A DNA stretch of 25,930 nucleotides from an uncultured Lachnospiraceae bacterium. GTDB lineage: Bacteria; Bacillota; Clostridia; Lachnospirales; Lachnospiraceae. Location of the stretch: contig URRQ01000031.1 in the NCBI GenBank assembly GCA_900550235.1, positions 1-25,930 on the forward strand, given 5' to 3'. The stretch's first letter is position 1, and each line of letters opens with the position of its first letter. The notes under the pieces are model-generated. The model worked only from the letters and a program-made list of their open reading frames with translations, was not told the origin of the DNA and ran no database searches. Positions 16,443 through 24,142 of the stretch are shown here, piece after piece. The position numbers and the translations under genes are program-made.

Positions 16443-18119
16443 ATGCTTCAAAATTTACATGTAAAAAACCTTGCGCTGATTGATGAAGCGGAAGTAGAAT
16501 TCCGGTCAGGACTTAATATATTGACCGGGGAGACAGGAGCCGGAAAATCTATCATTTTAGGATCGATCCATTTGGCTCTTGGAGGAAAATATAGCATAGA
16601 TATGCTGAGAAAAGGTGCGACGTTCGGTTTGGTGGAGCTTACTTTTTCAGTAGAAGGAAAAGAACAGCAGGATGCCTTCCAGGCTTTGGATATCTATCCG
16701 GAAGATGGAGAAATCATATTAAGCCGTAAATTGATGGAGGGCAGGAGTGTAAGTCGAATCAATGGAGAAACAGTATCTACAAGTAAATTAAAGCAGGTGG
16801 CAGAGATTTTGATTGATATTCATGGACAGCATGAACATCAGTCATTGCTTTATAAGAAAAATCATCTTGTGATTTTAGATGCATTTGCAAAAGATGCAAT
16901 TGAAGAGTGCAAGGAACGTGTTGCGGAAGCGTACAAAGAGTATCGTACATATAAAGAAGAGCTCGCCAAAGCTTTATCAGATGAGTCGGAACGAGCGAAA
17001 GAAGCGGACTTTCTTGCATTCGAAGTGAATCAGATTCGAGAGGCAAATTTAAAGCCGGGAGAAGATGAAGAGCTGGAAGAACGATATAAGCAGATTATAA
17101 ATAGTAAAAAAATTGTAGAGAATATTGAAGAAGCATATGGATATACCGGAGAAAGTGAACATGGAAGCGGTGGTGAACTGATTGCAAGAGCAGTACGCTG
17201 CATGCAGGATGCCGCACATTATGATGAAAAGGCGTCCTCTTTATCAGAACAGCTTTTAGAAATTGACAGTCTGCTCAATGATTTTAACCATGACCTTACA
17301 GAATATCGAAGAACTTTGGAATTTTCGGAAGAAGAATTCTACGAAATCGAGACAAGATTAAATGAATTGAATCGATTAAAAGCAAAATACGGACATTCCA
17401 TTGAAGAAGTATTGCATTACTGTGATGAAAAAGAAGAGAGACTTGCAAAATTACAGGATTACGATCGATATTTAGATGAATTGAGGAAAAACTACGAGAG
17501 CGCGCTATCAACACTTTCGAAACAAGCAGAAAAACTGTCGGAAAAGAGAAAAGAACAGGCCGCTTTGCTGAAGGAGTCTATCATATCAGGGCTTTTGGAT
17601 TTGAACTTTTTGGAAGTGAACTTCGAAATTGCTTTTGAAGAGTTGGAAGAGTATACATCGAATGGAAAAGATGCTGTAGAATTCTTGATTTCGATGAATC
17701 CGGGGGAACCGGTAAAACCGTTGGGAGAGATTGCTTCCGGAGGGGAATTGTCAAGAATTATGTTGGCAATCAAGACGGTGCTGGCGGATAAGGATTCCAT
17801 TCCAACGTTGATTTTTGATGAAATTGATGTTGGAATCAGTGGAAGAACCGCACAAAAAGTTTCGGAAAAAATGAAACTGATCGGGAAAAAACATCAAGTA
17901 ATCTGTATTACTCATCTTGCACAAATTGCGGCAATGGCCGATTCGCATTTTGCGATTGAAAAACAGGTGGAAGATGGAAAGACTGTAACAAGAATCCATG
18001 AATTGACGGAAGAGGAATCCGTTCAAGAATTGGCGAGAATTTTAGGAGGAGCAGAGATTACAGATACCGTTGTTCAAAATGCTGTTGAAATGAAAAAATT
18101 GGCAAAAAATATTGGATAA
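16443..18119 (+). CDS. recN: DNA repair protein RecN
   Basis: RecN is an SMC-like ATPase recruited early to DNA double-strand breaks. The 558-residue protein has the expected split ATPase. Walker A GETGAGKS is at residues 29-36, long coiled coils occupy about 150-380, and the C-terminal half carries ASGGELSRIMLAIK (ABC signature) followed by LIFDEIDVGISGRTA (Walker B with the catalytic glutamate). The ITHLAQIAAMADSH switch segment is also seen. AGGAG lies 7 bases before the ATG. It is the last gene of the long operon, followed by a strong terminator. Confidence 0.98.
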   Translation: MLQNLHVKNLALIDEAEVEFRSGLNILTGETGAGKSIILGSIHLALGGKYSIDMLRKGATFGLVELTFSVEGKEQQDAFQALDIYPEDGEIILSRKLMEGRSVSRINGETVSTSKLKQVAEILIDIHGQHEHQSLLYKKNHLVILDAFAKDAIEECKERVAEAYKEYRTYKEELAKALSDESERAKEADFLAFEVNQIREANLKPGEDEELEERYKQIINSKKIVENIEEAYGYTGESEHGSGGELIARAVRCMQDAAHYDEKASSLSEQLLEIDSLLNDFNHDLTEYRRTLEFSEEEFYEIETRLNELNRLKAKYGHSIEEVLHYCDEKEERLAKLQDYDRYLDELRKNYESALSTLSKQAEKLSEKRKEQAALLKESIISGLLDLNFLEVNFEIAFEELEEYTSNGKDAVEFLISMNPGEPVKPLGEIASGGELSRIMLAIKTVLADKDSIPTLIFDEIDVGISGRTAQKVSEKMKLIGKKHQVICITHLAQIAAMADSHFAIEKQVEDGKTVTRIHELTEEESVQELARILGGAEITDTVVQNAVEMKKLAKNIG

Positions 18120-18126
18120 GAACAGA

Positions 18127-18153
18127 GTAAAAACATATATTTTTCACATACTA
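18127..18153 (+). promoter_or_regulatory. candidate sigma-G-type promoter of spoIVB
   Basis: CATACTA (18147-18153) is an exact match to the sigma-G -10 consensus CATnnTA. GTAAA (18127-18131) matches the -35 GYATR at 4 of 5, with the expected 15-base spacer. B. subtilis spoIVB is transcribed in the forespore by sigma-G (and sigma-F). The predicted start near 18160 lies within the 5' arm of the recN terminator. Confidence 0.6.
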
Positions 18154-18189
18154 AAAATAGGTTGCTTTCTAATAAGCAATCTATTTTTT
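18153..18189 (+). terminator. intrinsic terminator after recN
   Basis: A 15-bp stem (18153-18167 with 18174-18188, one G-U pair) has a 6-base loop and runs into a T tract ending at 18189. It ends the operon that began near 9272. Confidence 0.88.
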
Positions 18190-18209
18190 GTTGATGTGGA
18201 GGGAAAAAT

Positions 18210-19265
18210 GTGAGAAAAAAGGTGTATCGTAGTTGTTTGATTATTCTGTTATTACTTACCATGATCACAGGGAAAGAAATGCTGAAAAATGAAAAAAAGA
18301 AACTGGCAGAGGAAAGCATGGAGTCAGTTGCGGCTGACCTATTGATTCCGGGAGGAATGCCTGTCGGTATTTATATGGAGACAGATGGGGTGATGGTTCT
18401 TGGAACGGAGAAAGTGAAGGCATTCGATGGCAAAAAATATGAACCTGCGGATCGGCTTGTGAAAGAAGGAGACTATATTGTAGCGTTTAATAATGAGAAG
18501 ATAAACAATAAAAAAGAACTCATTGATAAGGTAGATAGATTGACAGAAGAAGAGGTCGTATTGAAGTTAAAACGAGAAGGTGAAATTTTGAATGTAAAAA
18601 TGGAGCCTGTAAAATGCAAAGAAGGAGATTATAAACTTGGAATCTGGGTGCGTGATAATACGCAAGGGCTCGGGACAGTTACATTTTTGACAAAGAATAG
18701 TATGTATGGCGCTCTCGGACATGGAATTCATGATGCGGATACAGGGAAGATATTAAATCTTTCAAAAGGGAAATTATATCGGACGAGTATTCGGGATATT
18801 AAAAAAGGAGAACCCGGAGAACCGGGAGGAATGGAAGGAATCATTATATACAATCGATACAATGTAATCGGTACAATCACGGAAAATACAGATGCCGGAA
18901 TATATGGGCACATGGAGAGGTTGGATGAAAGTCTGGAGTTACAGTCCCCGGTAAAACCGGCACGTAAAGATGACGTAGAAAAAGGGGATGCAGTAATCCG
19001 CTGTTCTATCGATGGTGAAGTGAAGGAATATAAGATACGGATTAATAAAATGAATCGTAGAGCGAAAGAATTAAATAAAGGGATAGAAATAGAGATAGTG
19101 GATGATGAACTATTAGAGAAAACAGGTGGAATTGTACAAGGAATGAGTGGTAGTCCAATCTTACAGAATGGAAAGCTTGTTGGCGCGGTGACGCATGTGT
19201 TTGTCAATGATCCAACAAAAGGGTATGGAATATTTATAGAGAATATGTTGAAAAATGTAAAATAA
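18210..19265 (+). CDS. spoIVB: SpoIVB serine peptidase (stage IV sporulation, sigma-K checkpoint)
   Basis: SpoIVB is made in the forespore, crosses its membrane and cleaves SpoIVFA to trigger pro-sigma-K processing in bacilli. The 351-residue protein has an N-terminal membrane helix (about 9-21), a PDZ domain (about 50-135, with PADRLVKEGDYIVAFN), and an S55 peptidase domain. Within the latter I see GALGHGIHD (H171 likely catalytic) and QGMSGSPIL (S313/S315 region, catalytic serine), ending in TKGYGIFIENM. It starts with GTG 18210, with GGAGGG 6 bases upstream. Many clostridia lack the sigma-K checkpoint, so its exact substrate here is uncertain. Confidence 0.95.
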   Translation: MRKKVYRSCLIILLLLTMITGKEMLKNEKKKLAEESMESVAADLLIPGGMPVGIYMETDGVMVLGTEKVKAFDGKKYEPADRLVKEGDYIVAFNNEKINNKKELIDKVDRLTEEEVVLKLKREGEILNVKMEPVKCKEGDYKLGIWVRDNTQGLGTVTFLTKNSMYGALGHGIHDADTGKILNLSKGKLYRTSIRDIKKGEPGEPGGMEGIIIYNRYNVIGTITENTDAGIYGHMERLDESLELQSPVKPARKDDVEKGDAVIRCSIDGEVKEYKIRINKMNRRAKELNKGIEIEIVDDELLEKTGGIVQGMSGSPILQNGKLVGAVTHVFVNDPTKGYGIFIENMLKNVK

Positions 19266-19274
19266 CAGAAAAAG

Positions 19275-19292
19275 TGTCGAACCCCTCCGACA
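19275..19292 (+). promoter_or_regulatory. inverted pair of 0A-like boxes upstream of spo0A
   Basis: TGTCGAA (19275-19281) is an exact 0A-box core on the + strand. TCCGACA (19286-19292) reads TGTCGGA on the - strand, one mismatch from the core. They lie roughly 45-60 bases before the predicted spo0A start point. The same dyad can form a weak 5-bp hairpin before a T-rich stretch, so a poor spoIVB terminator is the alternative reading. Confidence 0.5.
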
Positions 19293-19300
19293 ATATTTTC

Positions 19301-19329
19301 TTTTATCTGCAAAAAAAGACGGATATAAT
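19301..19329 (+). promoter_or_regulatory. promoter of spo0A with weak -35
   Basis: A perfect -10 TATAAT (19324-19329) lacks a good -35: the best at 17-base spacing is TTTTAT (19301-19306). A weak -35 is common in promoters that need an activator, which suits the 0A-like boxes just upstream. I saw no convincing sigma-H promoter in this gap. Confidence 0.5.
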
Positions 19330-19370
19330 AAGTCAGTATTGAGTGAAAGAAAATAGCAGGAGGTTGAATG

Positions 19371-20159
19371 ATGGGAAAATTAAACGTAGCGATTGCAGAT
19401 GATAATGAACGTATTTTGGATCTTTTAGAAGAAATCGTAAATAGCGATAATGAATTAAATGTTGTAGGAAAGGCGAATAATGGAGAAGATATGTGTCACA
19501 TTATTAAAAATCAAGAGCCGGATGTCGTGCTTCTGGATTTGATCATGCCTAAAATGGATGGAATTAGTGTGATGGAACATGTCAATGAAGATAAAAATAT
19601 TAGAAAAAAGCCGGAATTTATTGTAGTAACAGCAATCGGACAAGAACGAATTACGGAAGATGCCTTTCGAAAGGGTGCGCACTACTACATTATGAAGCCA
19701 TTTCATAACGATATGATCATCAATCGGATCAAGGATACAAAAGGTATGGGACAAACAGAAAGCCGATTGACAGGATATCGTACAGAGCAGATGGAACTGC
19801 CGGAAGAAAGCCTGGAAAACTATGTAACAAATATGCTGCATGAGATTGGGATTCCGGCTCATATCAAAGGATATCATTATCTAAGGGATTCAATTTTGAT
19901 GGCAGTTGAAGATATGGATGTACTAAATGCAATTACGAAAGTATTATATCCTACCGTAGCCAAGAGGCATCAAACAACGGCAAGCCGGGTAGAACGTGCA
20001 ATACGTCATGCAATAGAAGTGGCGTGGAGCAGAGGAAAACTTGATACGTTAGACGAACTTTTCGGGTATACAGTAAGCAACGGGAAAGGGAAACCAACGA
20101 ACTCAGAATTTATCGCATTAATTGCAGATACAATTCAATTAAAATACAAAAGAAGATAA
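19371..20159 (+). CDS. spo0A: sporulation master response regulator Spo0A
   Basis: Spo0A is the phosphorylation-controlled regulator that commits the cell to sporulation. The 262-residue protein has a receiver domain (1-120) with D10, D11, phospho-acceptor D56 (LLDLIMPKMDG) and K109 in MKPF. The Spo0A-specific DNA-binding domain (about 145-262) has YPTVAKRHQTTASRVERAIRHAIEVAW, which includes the recognition helix, and the C-terminal SNGKGKPTNSEFIALIAD. I chose ATG 19371 because AGGAGG lies 7 bases upstream; ATG 19368 is only 4 bases from it. Gene order spoIVB-spo0A is conserved in spore-formers. Confidence 0.98.
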   Translation: MGKLNVAIADDNERILDLLEEIVNSDNELNVVGKANNGEDMCHIIKNQEPDVVLLDLIMPKMDGISVMEHVNEDKNIRKKPEFIVVTAIGQERITEDAFRKGAHYYIMKPFHNDMIINRIKDTKGMGQTESRLTGYRTEQMELPEESLENYVTNMLHEIGIPAHIKGYHYLRDSILMAVEDMDVLNAITKVLYPTVAKRHQTTASRVERAIRHAIEVAWSRGKLDTLDELFGYTVSNGKGKPTNSEFIALIADTIQLKYKRR

Positions 20160-20168
20160 GACGAATCC

Positions 20169-20187
20169 CTTTTCATATGGTGAAAAG
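20169..20187 (+). repeat. inverted repeat over the glgA -35 region
   Basis: CTTTTCA (20169-20175) and TGAAAAG (20181-20187) form a perfect 7-base inverted repeat around 5 bases. No T run follows, so it is a poor terminator for spo0A. An operator is possible, but nothing identifies the protein that might bind it. Confidence 0.4.
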
Positions 20188-20198
20188 TGCGCTATAAT
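20170..20198 (+). promoter_or_regulatory. sigma-A promoter of glgA
   Basis: A perfect -10 TATAAT (20193-20198) lies 17 bases from TTTTCA (20170-20175). Transcription would start near 20205. An inverted repeat overlaps the -35 and spacer. Confidence 0.7.
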
Positions 20199-20230
20199 AT
20201 AATTATTATGCGAAGGGTGGAGGGACACGT

Positions 20231-21667
20231 ATGAAAAAAATATTATTTGCTACTTCGGAAGCAGTTCCATTTATTAAAACCGGAGGGTTAGCGGACGTAG
20301 CCGGAACTTTACCAAAATATTTTGATAAGGAGAAATATGACGTAAGAGTAATGCTTCCGAAATACATGTGTATGAAACAGGAATGGAAAGATAAAATGCA
20401 GTATGTTACGCATTTTTATTTGGAATTGGCGTGGAGATCACAATATGTAGGAGTTCTCCAATTAGAATTGAACGGGATTACATTTTATTTTATCGATAAT
20501 GAATACTATTTTGCAGGATGGGCTCCATATGGAAACATTCATGAAGATATTGAAAAATTCGCATTTTTCTCAAGAGCGGTATTAAGTGCACTCCCATTGA
20601 TTGATTTCAGACCGGATATTATTCATTGCCATGATTGGCAGACAGGTTTGATTCCTGTTTATTTGGATAATTTCCGTTATGGCGGAGAATTTTATCGTGG
20701 AATAAAAACAATCATGACGATCCATAACTTAAAATTCCAAGGCGTATGGGATAAGAAGACGGTACAGGATATTACCGGTCTTCCGGATTATTATTTTGTG
20801 CCGGATAAATTGGAAGCATATAAAGATGCCAACTACCTAAAAGGCGGAATTGTATATGCAGATAAAGTAACAACAGTAAGTAATACATATGCACAGGAGA
20901 TTAAGACTCCGTTTTATGGAGAACGTCTTGATGGATTGATGAATGCGCGTTCTAATTGCTTATCCGGAATTGTCAATGGTATTGATTATGAAGAGTTTAA
21001 TCCTGAGACGGATAAGATGATCGCGAAGAATTACTCTGTAGAAACTTTCCGTAGAGATAAGAAGAAAAATAAATTGGCTCTTCAAGAAGAATTAGGCTTA
21101 GAAGTAGATGAAAAAGTTATGATGATCGGTATTGTGTCTCGTTTAACAGATCAGAAAGGATTCGATCTGATTGCGTATGTAATGGATGAACTTTGTCAGG
21201 ATGCAGTTCAGATTGTAGCGCTTGGAACCGGAGAAGAAAGATATGAGAATATGTTCCGTCATTTTGCATGGAAATACCAAGGAAAAGTATCCGCTAATAT
21301 TTACTATTCCGAAGAAATGTCTCATAAGGTTTATGCGTCTTGTGATGCATTTTTAATGCCGTCATTGTTTGAACCATGTGGATTGAGTCAATTGATGAGC
21401 CTTCGTTATGGTACAGTTCCGATTGTAAGAGAGACCGGTGGATTAAAAGATACTGTAGAGCCATACAATGAGTATGAAAAAACAGGTACCGGATTTAGTT
21501 TTTCAAATTATAATGCACACGAGATGTTAGGAATTATTCGTTATGCAGAAAGTGTATATTATGATAAAAAACGGGATTGGAATAAGATTGTAGAGCGTGG
21601 AATGCAGAAAGATTTTTCATGGAAGAATTCTGCAAAACAATACGAAGCGCTATATGATGAAATGTAA
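20231..21667 (+). CDS. glgA: glycogen synthase (ADP-glucose type, GT5)
   Basis: GlgA extends alpha-1,4-glucan chains from ADP-glucose. The 478-residue GT-B fold protein has the N-terminal KTGGLADV motif (K16 binds ADP-glucose) in the context TSEAVPFIKTGGL. It also has the segment IIHCHDWQTGLIPVYL, and a C-terminal nucleotide-binding half with GIVSRLTDQKGFDL and PSLFEPCGLSQLMSLRYG with the catalytic glutamate, followed by VRETGGLKDTV. GGAGGG lies 6 bases before the ATG. No other glg genes are in the window, which is unusual because glgA is often clustered with glgC/D/B. A strong terminator follows. Confidence 0.96.
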   Translation: MKKILFATSEAVPFIKTGGLADVAGTLPKYFDKEKYDVRVMLPKYMCMKQEWKDKMQYVTHFYLELAWRSQYVGVLQLELNGITFYFIDNEYYFAGWAPYGNIHEDIEKFAFFSRAVLSALPLIDFRPDIIHCHDWQTGLIPVYLDNFRYGGEFYRGIKTIMTIHNLKFQGVWDKKTVQDITGLPDYYFVPDKLEAYKDANYLKGGIVYADKVTTVSNTYAQEIKTPFYGERLDGLMNARSNCLSGIVNGIDYEEFNPETDKMIAKNYSVETFRRDKKKNKLALQEELGLEVDEKVMMIGIVSRLTDQKGFDLIAYVMDELCQDAVQIVALGTGEERYENMFRHFAWKYQGKVSANIYYSEEMSHKVYASCDAFLMPSLFEPCGLSQLMSLRYGTVPIVRETGGLKDTVEPYNEYEKTGTGFSFSNYNAHEMLGIIRYAESVYYDKKRDWNKIVERGMQKDFSWKNSAKQYEALYDEM

Positions 21668-21693
21668 GAACAACATGATTATATAGATAGAAA

Positions 21694-21727
21694 GCGGCAG
21701 ATCATTGTTTGTCTGCCGTATTTTTTT
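21694..21727 (+). terminator. intrinsic terminator after glgA, in the metH leader
   Basis: GCGGCAGA (21694-21701) pairs with TCTGCCGT (21712-21719), including one terminal G-U pair, around a 10-base loop, followed by a T run to 21727. The metH ribosome binding site starts only 3 bases later. Confidence 0.85.
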
Positions 21728-21742
21728 ATAGGAGCAGTGCGA

Positions 21743-24142
21743 ATGATAAGAGATAGACTTGGGAAAGAATTGCTGTTTTTTGACGGCGGAATGGGAACAC
21801 TTCTTCAGGCAGAAGGATTACAGTCCGGAGAACTTCCGGAGACATGGAACATTAAAGAAAAAGATAAAGTGACCAAGATACACAGAGCGTATTTTGAAGC
21901 GGGAAGTGATATTGTTTTAGCGAACACTTTTGGAGCAAATGCATTAAAATTTCATGATGAGAAAATGGAGTTGGAAGATGTGATCTCTGCGGCAATTGCC
22001 AATGTGCGAGATGCCGCCAAACTTGGGATTACAGATGGAAGAGAATATTATGTGGCTCTGGATGTAGGACCGACAGGCAAATTATTAAAACCATCTGGAG
22101 ACCTTTCCTTTGATGAAGCATATGAGGCATTTGCAGAGGCGATGCAAATTGGTGAAAAAGCCGGAGCAGATCTGATACATATTGAAACAATGAGCGATAC
22201 ATATGAAGTAAAAGCGGCTGTACTGGCAGCGAAAGAGAATACAGAACTTCCGGTATTTGCTACCATGATTTTTGATGAAAAGGGAAAACTTCTTACAGGT
22301 GCAGACGTTCCGTCTGTTGTTGCGTTATTAGAGGGACTTCGGGTAGATGCGTTAGGAATCAACTGTGGAATGGGACCAAAACAAATGATTCCAATCTTAA
22401 AGGAGATACGAGAGTATACATCCCTTCCAATCATTGTAAAACCAAATGCAGGACTTCCAAAGCAAAGAGAAGGAGAGACATATTATGATGTGTCACCGCA
22501 GGAATTTGCAGAAACAATGAGAGAAATTGTAGCGTGTGGCGCGTGTATCATTGGAGGATGCTGTGGCACAACGCCGGAGCATATTCATACTATGACGAAA
22601 ATGTGTCGAGGAATGGAACTTTTGACGCCGGAAGAAAAAAATCGAACCATGGTAAGTTCTTATGGACTGTCTGTGGAACTTGGGAATGCTCCTGTAATAA
22701 TTGGAGAAAGGATCAATCCAACAGGAAAAAAGAAACTGAAGCAGGCATTAAAAGATCGGGATATGGAGTATCTGTTAAAGGAAGCGGTGTCTCAGCAAGA
22801 ACATGGAGCTCATATTCTGGATGTCAATGTTGGACTTCCGGATATTGATGAAGTATCTATGATGAAGGATGCGATACAAGAGATTCAAGGAGTAACACGT
22901 CTTCCTCTTCAGATTGATACAGTGAATCCGGCTGCGTTGGAGCAGGCGATGCGTTTATACAATGGAAAGCCGATGGTGAATTCTGTAACCGGAAAACAAG
23001 AATCTATGGATACAGTATTTCCTTTGCTGCAAAAATATGGAGGCGTTGTGGTTGGTCTTACGATTGATGAAGACGGGATTCCCAAGACGGCAGAAGGAAG
23101 AGTAAGGATTGCAGAACGTATCATACAGGAAGCAGAAAAATACGGAATACATAAGAAAGATATTGTAATTGATGTACTTGCCATGACAATCAGCTCAGAA
23201 CCGGATAGCGCTAAAACAACATTAGAGGCGCTTAAGCTTGTTACAGAGAGGCTTCAAGTTCGAACAGTACTTGGTGTATCTAATATTTCTTTTGGACTTC
23301 CGGGAAGGCCTGTGATCAATTCTAATTTTTACACGATGGCAATGCAAAATGGATTATCGGCTGCGATTATCAATCCATTATCTGAGGAAATGATGAAATC
23401 TTTCTTTGCATTTTCTGCTCTGATGGGTTATGATAGTAATTGTGAAAATTATATCAGACATTACGGCGATAGTTCAGAGAAACCATTGCAGGAAGATAGA
23501 AACACGATGTCGCTGGAATCAGCAGTTATCAAAGGATTGCGAGAAGAAACGATTCATATCGCAACAAAATTATTAGAAGAACAAGAACCTTTGAAAATCA
23601 TCGATGGGGATTTGATACCGGCGCTTGATAAGGTTGGAAAGGGATTTGAATCAGGAACGGTTTTCTTACCACAATTATTGATGAGTGCAGAAGCGGCAAA
23701 AGGAGCGTTTCAAGTCATAAAAGAAGCGTTGCAAAAAAGAGGAGAAGCGGGAGGGAAAAAAGATAAGATCATTCTCGCTACTGTCAAAGGGGATATTCAT
23801 GATATCGGGAAAAATATCGTAAAAGTTCTTCTTGAAAATTACAGCTTTGCTGTGATCGATCTTGGAAAAGATGTTGCTCCTGAAGTAATTGTAGAAAAAG
23901 CAATGGAAGAACACGTAATGCTGATTGGGTTAAGTGCGTTGATGACCACTACGGTTGTCAGTATGGAAACAACCATCAAACTTATAAGAGAGAAATTGCC
24001 GGATTGCAAAGTTATGGTTGGCGGAGCTGTTTTGAACCAGGAATATGCCGATATGATCGGAGCAGATTTTTATGGGAAAGATGCGATGCAGTCTGTGTAT
24101 TTCGCGCAGAGAGTATTTCAACATGAAGGAGGAAATGAATGA
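21743..24142 (+). CDS. metH: cobalamin-dependent methionine synthase lacking the reactivation domain
   Basis: MetH moves a methyl group from methyltetrahydrofolate through cobalamin to homocysteine. The 799-residue protein has a homocysteine-binding domain (1-290) with zinc ligands C208 (GINCGMG) and C273/C274 (GGCCGTT), and a pterin-binding domain (about 310-570, with VIIGERINPTGKKKLK and ILDVNVGLPDID). A helical cap (about 590-670) and a B12 domain follow, with the lower-ligand motif D684-x-H686-x-x-G689, then GLSALMTTT and GGAVLNQEYAD. It ends directly after the B12 domain, without the SAM-dependent reactivation domain of E. coli MetH (1227 residues). ATG 21743 has GGAG 8 bases upstream. 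Its stop overlaps the next gene's start (ATGA). Confidence 0.95.
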   Translation: MIRDRLGKELLFFDGGMGTLLQAEGLQSGELPETWNIKEKDKVTKIHRAYFEAGSDIVLANTFGANALKFHDEKMELEDVISAAIANVRDAAKLGITDGREYYVALDVGPTGKLLKPSGDLSFDEAYEAFAEAMQIGEKAGADLIHIETMSDTYEVKAAVLAAKENTELPVFATMIFDEKGKLLTGADVPSVVALLEGLRVDALGINCGMGPKQMIPILKEIREYTSLPIIVKPNAGLPKQREGETYYDVSPQEFAETMREIVACGACIIGGCCGTTPEHIHTMTKMCRGMELLTPEEKNRTMVSSYGLSVELGNAPVIIGERINPTGKKKLKQALKDRDMEYLLKEAVSQQEHGAHILDVNVGLPDIDEVSMMKDAIQEIQGVTRLPLQIDTVNPAALEQAMRLYNGKPMVNSVTGKQESMDTVFPLLQKYGGVVVGLTIDEDGIPKTAEGRVRIAERIIQEAEKYGIHKKDIVIDVLAMTISSEPDSAKTTLEALKLVTERLQVRTVLGVSNISFGLPGRPVINSNFYTMAMQNGLSAAIINPLSEEMMKSFFAFSALMGYDSNCENYIRHYGDSSEKPLQEDRNTMSLESAVIKGLREETIHIATKLLEEQEPLKIIDGDLIPALDKVGKGFESGTVFLPQLLMSAEAAKGAFQVIKEALQKRGEAGGKKDKIILATVKGDIHDIGKNIVKVLLENYSFAVIDLGKDVAPEVIVEKAMEEHVMLIGLSALMTTTVVSMETTIKLIREKLPDCKVMVGGAVLNQEYADMIGADFYGKDAMQSVYFAQRVFQHEGGNE

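Noticed and set aside
19275..19305. Intrinsic terminator after spoIVB
   Set aside because: The stem is only 5 bp with an 8-base loop and the following stretch is an interrupted T run; I prefer the 0A-box reading but keep this as an alternative.
21668..21742. SAM, cobalamin or T-box riboswitch in front of metH
   Set aside because: The gap is only 75 bases and contains just one hairpin; none of the conserved riboswitch or T-box elements is seen.
22534..22848. 104-codon + strand ORF inside metH
   Set aside because: It is an out-of-frame reading of the homocysteine/pterin domain coding region and shows no protein-like features.
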